Under the pieces are notes generated by a model. The model saw only the letters and a list, made by a program, of their open reading frames with translations, was not told the DNA's origin and ran no database searches. Both the position numbers and the translations under genes were made by a program. Below are positions 15,308 to 22,259 of a stretch of DNA of 31,807 nucleotides, piece by piece. The stretch comes from a virus: positions 1 through 31,807 of IMG/VR virus record IMGVR_UViG_3300021404_000034; one strand, written 5' to 3'. Numbering within the stretch: position 1 is the stretch's first letter; every line of letters begins with the position of its first letter.

Positions 15308-15477
15308 TGGATTAGCTCCACATATCCACTGCGCTCCCATACTGTATCTCGCCACCCTATCGGCTCGATACAGAAGCGCCAGCTTTGATCAGTCTCCACG
15401 ATAAATGTGATGATCTCTATTTTTCTCCACCCCCGGTCGTGTCGGTTGGGGGCAAGAAGCGGTCTATCAGTTTCCAT
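15289..15477 (-). CDS. Hypothetical protein (62 aa), start uncertain
   Basis: The C-terminal part (IEIITFIVETDQSWRFCIEPIGWRDTVW) reads like a small beta-rich protein. The only ATG (15475-15477) forces a 61-base overlap with the winged-helix gene and has a weak ribosome site. A GGAG lies just ahead of the conserved-looking part but no ATG, GTG or TTG follows at the right distance, so an unusual start may be used. Function unknown. Confidence 0.45.
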   Translation of the reverse strand: METDRPLLAPNRHDRGWRKIEIITFIVETDQSWRFCIEPIGWRDTVWERSGYVELIQWKKLT

Positions 15478-15890
15478 GTGCCACTGCCCATGTGCTTTAC
15501 GACGCCATGTTTACGCAACTCTTCTATACGTGAACTTACCGAACTATCTGAATAACTTTGAGCTTTAAGCATTGGCCTAAGTTCTTGCGCTTTATGCGTT
15601 TTGCCGTCGCGCAAAAGATTAATGATAATCGCGTTAATCCCCCTAGTCAAGTCCGGTCCCGGTGACTTGCGATTATGCTTAGGCTTCTTTTTGGCGGCAG
15701 CAAGAATTTTCATTGCGCCGGAGGGTATTGGTTTAAGATCAAATTTCTTATCGAAGCGTATTGCTGGATCTGGTCGCGGTTGCTCGATCATCTCTTCCAC
15801 AATAAGGTTTTCTATTGGTAGAAACTTAGACATCATAGCAAACAATGTTTGCCCGTCAATCGTAAACCCAACCCTAAACTTCACAGTCAT
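15417..15890 (-). CDS. Winged-helix-type DNA-binding protein (157 aa)
   Basis: ATG 15888-15890 preceded by GGAGTAAAGGCA. The N-terminal 35 residues (VKFRVGFTIDGQTLFAMMSKFLP) form a small alpha/beta domain. A basic Pro/Lys linker follows (AKKKPKHNRKSPGP), then a C-terminal winged-helix pattern: NAIIINLLRDGKTHKAQELRPML, SVSSRIEELRKHGVVKHMGSGTWKLI. Similar two-part proteins occur in phages of alphaproteobacteria. Likely a transcriptional regulator or DNA-binding accessory. Confidence 0.72.
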   Translation of the reverse strand: MTVKFRVGFTIDGQTLFAMMSKFLPIENLIVEEMIEQPRPDPAIRFDKKFDLKPIPSGAMKILAAAKKKPKHNRKSPGPDLTRGINAIIINLLRDGKTHKAQELRPMLKAQSYSDSSVSSRIEELRKHGVVKHMGSGTWKLIDRFLPPTDTTGGGEK

Positions 15891-15905
15891 TGCCTTTACT
15901 CCGTG

Positions 15906-16211
15906 TTAACCTGCCCGTGGTAGCTTGTAAACCTTAGCCGCCTTAAGGTAGGTCGGCTTGATTTCCGACTGATAACCGATAATGGTTATCTCCAGTTTGT
16001 AACCAAGCGCCCGCAATACGGCATTCACGGATGCCGCTCTGGGCTGCTTAGTCTCCCCATACAACCATTTGGAGATAGTCTGCGCACCGACGCCACTATC
16101 CTCCGATATTTTCTTTAGTGTCTCCCCACTTTCTTGTACAATAGTCCGCACGGTGTCGATCATGGGGTCTTTATCGGCAAAGCTATACGACTTGTAGATG
16201 AAACCTGTCAC
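15906..16211 (-). CDS. XRE-family HTH regulator (Cro/CI-like)
   Basis: A 101-residue protein starting at GTG 16211 with AAGGAG before it. Residues 17-77 form a helix-turn-helix domain: TVRTIVQESGETLKKISEDSGVGAQTISKWLYGETKQPRAASVNAVLRALGY, with LKKISEDSGV as helix 2 and AQTISKWL as the recognition helix. There is no peptidase domain, so it resembles Cro or antitoxin-type regulators. Palindrome copy 13 lies 10 bases upstream of its start, so it is one candidate for binding the palindrome. Confidence 0.82.
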   Translation of the reverse strand: MTGFIYKSYSFADKDPMIDTVRTIVQESGETLKKISEDSGVGAQTISKWLYGETKQPRAASVNAVLRALGYKLEITIIGYQSEIKPTYLKAAKVYKLPRAG

Positions 16212-16221
16212 TGGCTACTCC

Positions 16222-16239
16222 TTCACTGCTAGCAGTTAA
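16222..16239. repeat. 18-bp palindrome, copy 13
   Basis: TTCACTGCTAGCAGTTAA. It supplies the stop (16236-16238) of the next gene upstream and stands 10 bases before the XRE gene start. Confidence 0.95.
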
Positions 16240-17015
16240 TCCCAAGCGTTCTGGAACCTCAGAGTATTCTGAAAGTCCTTCATTTCCTCAACAGCATCTT
16301 TGATATGCTGTGGCACATAGTCGTCACTTAGTTTTGTTTCTACTCTGATCATACCTTCCATTACGTTTCTAATAGGGCGATCCTTGAGCAAACGAAATTG
16401 AGTATATAGCTTGTTGCCCAACGCTATAGCTTCTCTTGCCACGGTCGGCACAACAGGAATATTCTTTGGCGGTAGTGTGAGTGCTATCATACACGAATGG
16501 AATTTCCTTTTATCCTCTGACTGTCTAATCGAATACTTGGCATGAAAGTTACGGTTCTTTGCATCCTTTTCATAGTTGTATTCTTCTTCGCGAACAACAT
16601 CAGGAAGCCAAGGGAATACCCCCGCAACTGCCGTTCGCGATACATATTGTATAACTTCCGAGGTGATGTAATGCAGGATCGACCATTCTTGAGTGAATTT
16701 AAAAGTAGGGGCGAGTTCACTGCCAGCAGTTATGTATCCATACTGGCGTGGTAGGGGCGCTTTAATATCAACTGGCACCTCGCGAATAGTGCCGAAACCT
16801 CTTAACTGCACTTTATAGGTGTTGTGGTGCCGATACCATGCGCGTTCATCCGCTTTGAGCAGCGTTTCTTTATCATCTGGAGATACCCCAAATGCATCAT
16901 ATAATGCGTCGAGGCTGATAACAGGAGCTACCTTGCGGATAACGTCCGTTGCATCCAACTCAATTCTATCTTGCACGAACCTACGGAAGTGGTAGGAAAC
17001 TGGGGAAGTTCTCAT
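16236..17015 (-). CDS. Hypothetical protein (259 aa)
   Basis: ATG 17013-17015 preceded by AAGGCA. A soluble protein without recognisable domain motifs. It includes GTIREVPVDIKAPLPRQYGYITAGSELAPTFKFTQEW and a Lys/Glu-rich middle; near the end VMEGMIRVETKLSDDYVPQHIKDAVEEM looks helical. Palindrome copy 14 encodes ITAGSE inside it. Its position between regulators and the MoxR/VWA pair gives no clear hint. Confidence 0.7.
   Translation of the reverse strand: MRTSPVSYHFRRFVQDRIELDATDVIRKVAPVISLDALYDAFGVSPDDKETLLKADERAWYRHHNTYKVQLRGFGTIREVPVDIKAPLPRQYGYITAGSELAPTFKFTQEWSILHYITSEVIQYVSRTAVAGVFPWLPDVVREEEYNYEKDAKNRNFHAKYSIRQSEDKRKFHSCMIALTLPPKNIPVVPTVAREAIALGNKLYTQFRLLKDRPIRNVMEGMIRVETKLSDDYVPQHIKDAVEEMKDFQNTLRFQNAWD
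16716..16733. repeat. 18-bp palindrome, copy 14 (in gene)
   Basis: TTCACTGCCAGCAGTTAT, inside the 259-residue gene, translated ITAGSE. Confidence 0.92.
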
Positions 17016-17027
17016 TGCCTTGTCTCA

Positions 17028-17123
17028 CTAGTTAGAGGAAAGTAATACGATGGTTTGTTTAGTTTCACGGGTAGACAAATGGCTACCTACCGATAGACCC
17101 GAACTAAACCTTGAAGGCTCCAC
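17028..17123 (-). CDS. Possible very small protein (31 aa)
   Basis: GTG 17121-17123 to TAG 17028-17030; a TTG at 17132 is an alternative start. The product reads EPSRFSSGLSVGSHLSTRETK then QTIVLLSSN. The ribosome site is weak. The same bases can form a long RNA stem (GTTTAGTT with AACTAAAC, CGGGT with ACCCG), so this stretch may instead act as RNA. Low confidence. Confidence 0.3.
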   Translation of the reverse strand: MEPSRFSSGLSVGSHLSTRETKQTIVLLSSN

Positions 17124-17178
17124 GTTACTCAACGATTACCTATCCCGATGCCATCGTTCCGGCTGACGAGTAGACATC

Positions 17179-17322
17179 CTACCGGCAGGAACTGGTTGTG
17201 TCTATTCCATAAGATATGAACCCCGATGTTCGCCAGAACCGAGGATAGTTCAAGTATAGGTAATACTTACCAACTTGAAACCCCCATGACGTTGCGCCAT
17301 GTTGTGCAAATATAAATGTCAT
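17179..17322 (-). CDS. Small aromatic-rich protein (47 aa)
   Basis: ATG 17320-17322 overlaps the stop of the metallopeptidase gene as ATGA; stop TAG 17179-17181. The product (MTFIFAQHGATSWGFQVGKY, then YLYLNYPRFWRTSGFISYG) is rich in Tyr, Trp and Phe and may associate with membranes. The translational coupling is the best evidence that it is real. Function unknown. Confidence 0.6.
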   Translation of the reverse strand: MTFIFAQHGATSWGFQVGKYYLYLNYPRFWRTSGFISYGIDTTSSCR

Positions 17323-18671
17323 AGCGTTTCCGGGTCTTCCTTGAGTGGTGGCACATAGATCGTTGTGCCATATGGAGCAGAAACTTCAGGGATGATACAT
17401 GCCCAAATGACCGGATAGCCGGGATCATCTGGGAATGCTCCCCAACATTCGAGATCGGTAAAGTAAATTAAGATTTCAGGCGTTAAACCTTCCTCCTCCA
17501 CTTTTTGGAATGGCGGATGAAAGCTTGTACCGCCTCCACCGCGCACTTTGCTCTCCAAGTCATAGACGTTATCCAACAGCCCCCAATTATAAATTTGGGT
17601 GTCACAATCACAGAACCACAGTTCTTTAGGATGAACTTGGCTCAAGATGACTGCAATGTTCGACATGAACATATTCATGGTCTGTTGATTAATCGAGCCG
17701 CTTGTATCGGCAACCACGACCGCACAATTGCACCCGTGGCGTACTCGACTAGGAAAGCCAATACCGCGAATGGCGAACTCGCCATCCAAATGCGCCCACG
17801 AATGACCCTCGCGCCCAATACCTTGTGATACGCTGATCATCATCAAGTCTTGCCAAGGTGTCGGCACCTCCATATTAAGCTTAAAGATGCGTTCCATGTT
17901 ACCGGGAAGCCTACCAGCAGCACGCGCCGATTGCATGGCAGACATAACAGCATCATCCCATTCTTGCGGATTACGCTCTGCTTCTGCTTGTGCTGGCGAT
18001 AGACCGCGCCCTTGACCCGGCTCTAGATGGATATCGAAGCTTTGACCTGTTTCATCAGACGGGATAAGAATAATCTCCATGCCATCGCTGCCCTCTTTGT
18101 CGTCGTCAGATTTGCAAGGGCGCTTACCGGGCTGTTTCCATCGCTTGTAGAGAATACGATACGCCTCCAATGCGTTCATATTCCCATCGATAATCTCTGG
18201 CAGATACCACGCACTATCAGGTTTACCGCCAACATCAGCATCGACCAACATAGCATTGATCAAGCAATCCATGGCGATATTCATCAGCTTGTGGATATAC
18301 GGCAATACGTCACCATCACTGTATCTGACTTTGCCCTCTTTACCGAGAGCATACATTAAACCACAATGATTGAAGATGCAGTGAAGCACTTCATGGGCAC
18401 AGATAAACACTCTCTCTTCGAGCGGATGCCCAAAGAGAAAGACTGGATTGATATACATATACTTGTCATCTGTGGCCGCAGTCTCGATCTTATCGGTAAA
18501 CCATGCGGTTTCTCCGTTCCTATCGACCATCATCGCATACCACACATCAGTGATATATGGTAGCGCCCACAATGCCGCCGCTCGCGTTTCTTCCCACGGT
18601 TTAGCGTGAGCGGTCGTAAGCTTTATCTTAGGCCAGATATCCCCGGCAACGGGAGAAAAATCTTTATACAT
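17319..18671 (-). CDS. VWA-like metallopeptidase-type protein (MoxR partner)
   Basis: A 450-residue protein; start ATG 18669-18671 with AAGGATA before it. Residues 80-105 hold a zinc-peptidase-like helix, CAHEVLHCIFNH (HEVLH at 93-97). The C-terminal half is a von Willebrand A domain with MIDAS residues ADTSGS (321-326), GGGGTSF (T382) and YFTDLE (D406). This two-domain layout is the DUF2201/VWA-like family, usually encoded beside a MoxR AAA+ ATPase as here (19037-20149). The pair is thought to act as a chaperone that remodels or inserts metal into a target complex. The phage target is unknown. Confidence 0.88.
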   Translation of the reverse strand: MYKDFSPVAGDIWPKIKLTTAHAKPWEETRAAALWALPYITDVWYAMMVDRNGETAWFTDKIETAATDDKYMYINPVFLFGHPLEERVFICAHEVLHCIFNHCGLMYALGKEGKVRYSDGDVLPYIHKLMNIAMDCLINAMLVDADVGGKPDSAWYLPEIIDGNMNALEAYRILYKRWKQPGKRPCKSDDDKEGSDGMEIILIPSDETGQSFDIHLEPGQGRGLSPAQAEAERNPQEWDDAVMSAMQSARAAGRLPGNMERIFKLNMEVPTPWQDLMMISVSQGIGREGHSWAHLDGEFAIRGIGFPSRVRHGCNCAVVVADTSGSINQQTMNMFMSNIAVILSQVHPKELWFCDCDTQIYNWGLLDNVYDLESKVRGGGGTSFHPPFQKVEEEGLTPEILIYFTDLECWGAFPDDPGYPVIWACIIPEVSAPYGTTIYVPPLKEDPETL

Positions 18672-18885
18672 TATCCTTTTCTCCCGCAAAGATGTTAATG
18701 GTTTTGATACCGCTGGTATCAGATACCGTCACCTTCATATTGGGTGACACATGCTGCGATAGCAGAACAGCTTTTGTGTGCAACTGCTTTGCAGCTTCTG
18801 ACATCAACCTTACGAATACTTCGCGTTGCTTGAGATCATAGCTGTCTATTTCAGCCTTAATCTCTAGATCAAACACAACTCGCAT
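18664..18885 (-). CDS. Small protein between MoxR and VWA genes (73 aa)
   Basis: Start ATG 18883-18885 chosen because AAAGGCAATAAA precedes it; the longer frame up to 19020 competes with a more protein-like frame (see 18887-19036). Beta strand, helix, beta strand pattern: VVFDLEIKAEIDSYDLKQRE, LMSEAAKQLHTKAVLLSQ, MKVTVSDTSGIKTINIFAG. Function unknown; probably part of the MoxR/VWA unit. Confidence 0.65.
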   Translation of the reverse strand: MRVVFDLEIKAEIDSYDLKQREVFVRLMSEAAKQLHTKAVLLSQHVSPNMKVTVSDTSGIKTINIFAGEKDNV

Positions 18886-18886
18886 T

Positions 18887-19036
18887 TTATTGCCTTTCGT
18901 CTTCATGTTGAGCATCTCTTGCGAGAATGCGATAGTGAGGCGCGTTCCCGTACCACGCGCCATCCACATATCCCCGCCCCATTGGGTACTGCTGCCAGTA
19001 GTCGGGAGGAAGAAGGTCATGCTTAACTGCCGACAG
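18887..19036 (-). other. Open frame continuing in phase after the MoxR stop
   Basis: Directly after the MoxR TAA, which lies in palindrome copy 15, the same reading frame stays open for 49 codons: LSAVKHDLLPPDYWQQYP, then MGRGYVDGAWYGNAPHYRI, then a charged end and TAA two bases before the next ATG. It reads like real protein, but no ATG with a ribosome site starts it (only a CTG, or an internal ATG at 18982). Possibly a former C-terminal tail of MoxR cut off by the palindrome, a readthrough extension, or a gene with an unusual start. Confidence 0.45.
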
Positions 19037-19040
19037 TTAG
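19023..19040. repeat. 18-bp palindrome, copy 15
   Basis: TTAACTGCCGACAGTTAG. It supplies the MoxR stop (19037-19039), and the frame continues open after it. Confidence 0.95.
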
Positions 19041-20149
19041 TGTTTGCTAGCGTTCTTGTACCGCTCAATCAGAGCGATCAAGTGCGCTTTCTTATCACAC
19101 CACTCCCCAAACGCGGGATCAAACACGAACTCATAGTCCTTATGGATTGCCATACGGGCAAATATGGCTTGGAACTCATCGCCATATCGATCCATATAGT
19201 CCATGGCACCCTTAACATCAGGCTTCGTCAGTCTATCCGCAATCCGATACGCCATCAACCGCCGTCCATCAGGCTTTACTGGCACTGGTGCGCTCTTAGG
19301 AGCAGCCATAACCTGCTCATAGGTGGGCAAGTCCTGACCTTCGCGGATATGACGGATAAGATCTTTAGCAGCACCCGGCCCAATGCCGCCGCCCAGTTCC
19401 TCTTGCACGGTAGGATCGGTAGGCAGTTTGTTATCGTTGTATGCTCGCATCAGAGCCTTTAGATGGATTTCAGCTTGATGCAATGTGCGTGGTGTACACC
19501 ACGGAGCCAAGTCCTTTGGCATCTCTTGGAACAACCATTGCGAATAGGCTTCGCCGAATGTGATCACTTCCGGCAACAAATGAGCGCGTTCTGCCCATGT
19601 TTTCCAGCTTTCCGTATCATCGCGAATGGCGATTTCTCTTTGCCGGTTAATCAGATGGCTAAACTGCTTGTTAGAGCCAGCCTTGTCCTGTACGCGATTA
19701 CCGGCGAACCATACCGCCCAACCCGGCGATAGCTTGTGTGTCATCCACACCTTGTCATATGCTGCTTCACCCGCAGTCTTGCTTTCATCTGGCGGCATCT
19801 TGTCCGCTTCATCGACGAAGAGGATACCTCCGTCGTAGTCCTCCATCATTTTGCCTTCTTTGGTCCACCACCAATGCGGCAGAGAGAACAAAGATGTGGG
19901 CTTACCCTTGACCAATGGGCCGAACTGGAGATATCCACCCATGGTGCCGATATTGAGGCACGCTCCGTTCAATACGATCAACCCATAGTTCCCTCCTGGG
20001 TCAATCTGTTTCATAATATTGGGGAACTGCTTGATGACCGAGGTCTTACCTCGACCGGGAGGGCTGGTAATGTATGGCACTGCGCCATTGTCTTCGCATG
20101 ATGCGAAATAGAGTGCTGGTAGTCTTTCTTCCAACTGTGATAGTATCAT
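19037..20149 (-). CDS. MoxR-type AAA+ ATPase
   Basis: A 370-residue protein with Walker A SPPGRGKTS at 29-37, Walker B GILFVDEADK at 108-117, and sensor 1 VWFAGNRVQDK, the layout of MoxR-family AAA+ proteins. It is encoded with the VWA/metallopeptidase protein (17319-18671), its usual functional partner; the pair likely forms an ATP-driven chaperone. ATG 20147-20149 overlaps the upstream stop (ATGA) and follows AAAAGGCA. The stop codon lies in palindrome copy 15. Confidence 0.9.
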   Translation of the reverse strand: MILSQLEERLPALYFASCEDNGAVPYITSPPGRGKTSVIKQFPNIMKQIDPGGNYGLIVLNGACLNIGTMGGYLQFGPLVKGKPTSLFSLPHWWWTKEGKMMEDYDGGILFVDEADKMPPDESKTAGEAAYDKVWMTHKLSPGWAVWFAGNRVQDKAGSNKQFSHLINRQREIAIRDDTESWKTWAERAHLLPEVITFGEAYSQWLFQEMPKDLAPWCTPRTLHQAEIHLKALMRAYNDNKLPTDPTVQEELGGGIGPGAAKDLIRHIREGQDLPTYEQVMAAPKSAPVPVKPDGRRLMAYRIADRLTKPDVKGAMDYMDRYGDEFQAIFARMAIHKDYEFVFDPAFGEWCDKKAHLIALIERYKNASKH

Positions 20150-20301
20150 TGCCTTTTGCCTTTCAGTTTAGAGGGATGTTGTTTTTGTTTTGCATGTTTG
20201 GATACATGGTAGACTTCTGGGGCATCTCCTATTAACCTACTAGCTTTATGCCCCAACGTGATCATTCGCTTACCTGATCCTCTTTTGATCGTTCCTTTCA
20301 T
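20146..20301 (-). CDS. Small very basic protein (51 aa)
   Basis: ATG 20299-20301 preceded by GAAGGGCAACAA; the open frame extends to an ATG at 20415, but that part contains a hairpin and palindrome copy 16 and looks like leader. The product is rich in Lys, Arg and His (KGTIKRGSGKRMITLGHKAS, ending KQKQHPSKLKGKRQ), so it probably binds nucleic acid. It starts the operon with MoxR (ATGA overlap) and has its own promoter at 20435-20464. Confidence 0.62.
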   Translation of the reverse strand: MKGTIKRGSGKRMITLGHKASRLIGDAPEVYHVSKHAKQKQHPSKLKGKRQ

Positions 20302-20310
20302 TTGTTGCCC

Positions 20311-20328
20311 TTCACTGCTTGCAGTTAG
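20311..20328. repeat. 18-bp palindrome, copy 16
   Basis: TTCACTGCTTGCAGTTAG, in the predicted leader of the MoxR operon, 10 bases upstream of the start at 20301. Confidence 0.93.
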
Positions 20329-20333
20329 ACGAG

Positions 20334-20377
20334 CGGGGTGGAGTAGTACGCGATTACCTCCCATCTGCTCCACCCCG
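20334..20377 (-). promoter_or_regulatory. Leader hairpin of the MoxR operon
   Basis: CGGGGTGGAG pairs perfectly with CTCCACCCCG across a 24-base loop, within the roughly 125-base leader between promoter and start codon. It could act in attenuation or translation control. Confidence 0.5.
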
Positions 20378-20434
20378 ACGCCCTCATGGCTATGGTCATC
20401 TCCCCCATGCGCCATGAAGCTCTATTGAACTACT

Positions 20435-20464
20435 AGGTTAGCACGTATCGTCACGGCCTGTCAA
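20435..20464 (-). promoter_or_regulatory. Sigma70-type promoter of the MoxR operon
   Basis: Minus strand: TTGACA (20459-20464), 18-base spacer, TAACCT (20435-20440), with an upstream TTCGG plus A-run as at 12762-12790. The TGA inside TTGACA is also the stop of the gene at 20461-20712. Confidence 0.72.
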
Positions 20465-20712
20465 GCCGTTTTTTCCGAAGGCTTGCTGTGCTTTTCGGTT
20501 TCACCGAAGCTGTATATAGCCTTATCGTAATCTTGTATGCGCAACCACGCTTCAGACCACTGTGCCTCCCACTGTTCGCGAGGGAAGAGATGGAATATCC
20601 TTGTGCCACATTCAGGACAATAGTTGGGACGACGAGGGTTAACCCAACATATCAGAATATGACAGCACGGCATGTGAATTAGTCTGAATTGTATATATTC
20701 GTTCGTTGCCAT
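20461..20712 (-). CDS. Zinc-binding small protein (83 aa)
   Basis: ATG 20710-20712 overlaps the upstream stop (TAATG). Cysteines CC (16-17), C22 and CPEC (CPECGTRIF, near 32-35) suggest a zinc ribbon; the C-terminal half is helical with many Trp (REQWEAQWSEAWLRI). Function unknown. Confidence 0.68.
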   Translation of the reverse strand: MATNEYIQFRLIHMPCCHILICWVNPRRPNYCPECGTRIFHLFPREQWEAQWSEAWLRIQDYDKAIYSFGETEKHSKPSEKTA

Positions 20713-20987
20713 TAGTGTATTGTCTCCCCATCTGTTTCATCTTCTTCATTCTGTTCTGTAAAGCCGGGGAGCATTTCACCCGCCATCATTATATTCCAGA
20801 TAAGTTCTCTGAGGTAATCTTTCCTTTGCTTCTCATGAATTTGCTTTACTGCGGTCCCGCAGATAAAGCCTAGTAACTCTAAGCGGCAATTAGGGCATAA
20901 AGGTGAGATAATGCTCATAACACCTTGCATGAACTCTTCACCTTTATCAGGTAGATCTGAAAGATGTTTTGCTTTCTTAGTCGGCAT
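20712..20987 (-). CDS. Hypothetical protein with CPNC motif (91 aa)
   Basis: ATG 20985-20987 follows GGAGAGAG. Soluble and helical, with a CPNC pair and another cysteine (FICGTAV), and an acidic tail. Possibly metal-binding. It overlaps both neighbours (11 bases upstream; TAATG downstream). Function unknown. Confidence 0.66.
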   Translation of the reverse strand: MPTKKAKHLSDLPDKGEEFMQGVMSIISPLCPNCRLELLGFICGTAVKQIHEKQRKDYLRELIWNIMMAGEMLPGFTEQNEEDETDGETIH

Positions 20988-21291
20988 AGCTCTCTCCAAA
21001 ATCGTATCTCTCTACCCACGGGTATAGGTGTTTGATCTTGCGCTTTGCTTGCCGGTTGTCTCTGGCTCGAACATACTCTGTGCCGTAGTAGCGCCTACTC
21101 TTGGCGAAGTATAAGTCGAACTCATATACCGGCATACCGGGGGCATACCATGATTTGGTACGCTTCCAGTTGCCTTCGTCGTCTAGTTTTAACTCCCATC
21201 CACGCTTATCCAGCTTTACTGGGCGGAAGTTCTTTATGATCATCGCCATCTGATCTGGGCGAGATTTGTTTCGCACGGTGAAAGCGATCAT
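20977..21291 (-). CDS. Hypothetical protein (104 aa)
   Basis: ATG 21289-21291 preceded by AAAAGGCATACT. Basic and aromatic-rich (IIKNFRPVKLDKRGWELKLD, YFAKSRRYYGTEYVRARDN, RQAKRKIKHLYPWVERY), resembling a small nucleic-acid-binding domain. The 86-base overlap with the upstream gene is unusually long; an internal ATG at 21249 would shorten it but lacks a ribosome site. Function unknown. Confidence 0.65.
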   Translation of the reverse strand: MIAFTVRNKSRPDQMAMIIKNFRPVKLDKRGWELKLDDEGNWKRTKSWYAPGMPVYEFDLYFAKSRRYYGTEYVRARDNRQAKRKIKHLYPWVERYDFGESYAD

Positions 21292-21550
21292 AGTATGCCT
21301 TTTGTATTGCTTCGTGCGGACCTACTGCGATCATTTGCTCCGGTATTCCAGTACCGAACCTTGTATAGTTCCCCGTTGGAGTAGGAGGGGTTTCGAGCAA
21401 TTTGATGAACGCTAGGTCACTCTCCATGTTCTCATGACAACGAGTAGCTCTTACCGTATTCCCTTCAACAAGAGCCCTCTGCTCCTCTTCGCCCCAGTTA
21501 ACTGCTAGCAGTTTAAGCTGGGCAATCTGCTTATCTTTTACTGTTGTCAT
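21206..21550 (-). CDS. Hypothetical protein (114 aa)
   Basis: ATG 21548-21550. The N-terminal half is helical (VKDKQIAQLKLLAVNWGEEEQRALVEG...), with palindrome copy 17 encoding LLAVN. A middle segment reads TPTGNYTRFGTGIPEQMIAVG. It overlaps the genes on both sides. Function unknown. Confidence 0.66.
   Translation of the reverse strand: MTTVKDKQIAQLKLLAVNWGEEEQRALVEGNTVRATRCHENMESDLAFIKLLETPPTPTGNYTRFGTGIPEQMIAVGPHEAIQKAYYDRFHRAKQISPRSDGDDHKELPPSKAG
21498..21515. repeat. 18-bp palindrome, copy 17 (in gene)
   Basis: TTAACTGCTAGCAGTTTA, inside the 114-residue gene, translated KLLAVN. Confidence 0.94.
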
Positions 21551-21998
21551 GCTTTTTCCTCTTGAAATCAGTGCCAGCTACAATGGCTACATCGCTGGTA
21601 TCAGCTAGCAACCCTCTGACCAACGTATTGGTGGCGAGAGGATATGATCGATCAACATACCCCGGTATCTTTGGAGGTGTTGTGTATTTGTCCTCCAGCG
21701 CTTCAACACGCGCCTCTAACTGCTTTACGCTAACACGTAGATCCTCAATAGATTGATCACGTTGTTTATTGAAGAAACGAGACGGCTCTAGCAATAAGTT
21801 TAATTCTTGCCGCATCCCACGCACATGTCCTGCATTGATATTGGGTATGGTAGGCTTAAACAAATCAGCTACATGCTGATCCGTCTTGGCTACGCTATCC
21901 CACGTAGCGTATTGATCATCAGGCGGTCGAGAACAGTGAGTTTCGATGTATTGCATCACTGTATATTTTTCTTTTATTGATAAGGTTTTCTTTGGCAC
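21531..21998 (-). CDS. Coiled-coil protein with possible HTH (155 aa)
   Basis: GTG 21998 preceded by GTAGGAG. Residues 1-70 are helical (SIKEKYTVMQYIETHCSRPP, GHVRGMRQELN) and could be a helix-turn-helix; residues 80-105 form a coiled coil (IEDLRVSVKQLEARVEALEDKY); the tail is basic. A DNA-binding dimer is plausible. Function unknown. Confidence 0.66.
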   Translation of the reverse strand: MPKKTLSIKEKYTVMQYIETHCSRPPDDQYATWDSVAKTDQHVADLFKPTIPNINAGHVRGMRQELNLLLEPSRFFNKQRDQSIEDLRVSVKQLEARVEALEDKYTTPPKIPGYVDRSYPLATNTLVRGLLADTSDVAIVAGTDFKRKKHDNSKR

Positions 21999-22028
21999 GG
22001 CCCACGCTCCTACGCTTAATTACCAAAT

Positions 22029-22045
22029 GCCCGGTATAACCGGGC
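22029..22045 (-). other. Small hairpin between genes
   Basis: GCCCGGT and ACCGGGC pair around ATA. On the minus strand ATTT follows, so it may be a weak terminator after the gene at 22053. Confidence 0.4.
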
Positions 22046-22052
22046 TGTTATA

Positions 22053-22259
22053 TTAATCGCTATCGATTGGTTCGTCGCACTCATATCGATCCATAATGTC
22101 AGACCGATAGCCGGAAAGCTTTTTCTTCTCGCACTTCTCACATGCATAAGTGAGAAAGATACCATGCCCATCGTAGAGCGCATGCTTGGGCAGCTTACTG
22201 CCACATGAACACCAACGATACTTGATCATGTCCATATAGTCTTGATCGATCACGGCCAT
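22053..22259 (-). CDS. Conserved zinc-finger phage protein (68 aa)
   Basis: Two cysteine pairs (CSCG and CEKC) around LPKHALYDGHGIFLTYACEKC, followed by YRSDIMDRYECDEPID. I recognise this arrangement from many phages of proteobacteria; it probably folds as a zinc finger. Function unknown. It overlaps the gene upstream by seven bases. Confidence 0.78.
   Translation of the reverse strand: MAVIDQDYMDMIKYRWCSCGSKLPKHALYDGHGIFLTYACEKCEKKKLSGYRSDIMDRYECDEPIDSD

Noticed and set aside
18781-18796. CAACTGC-TTT-GCAG as another palindrome copy
   Set aside because: The centre spacing between ACTG and CAGC differs and the right arm does not match; counted as chance.
20302-20415. N-terminal extension of the basic 51-residue protein
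   Set aside because: The extension overlaps a hairpin and palindrome copy 16, while a good ribosome site precedes the ATG at 20301.
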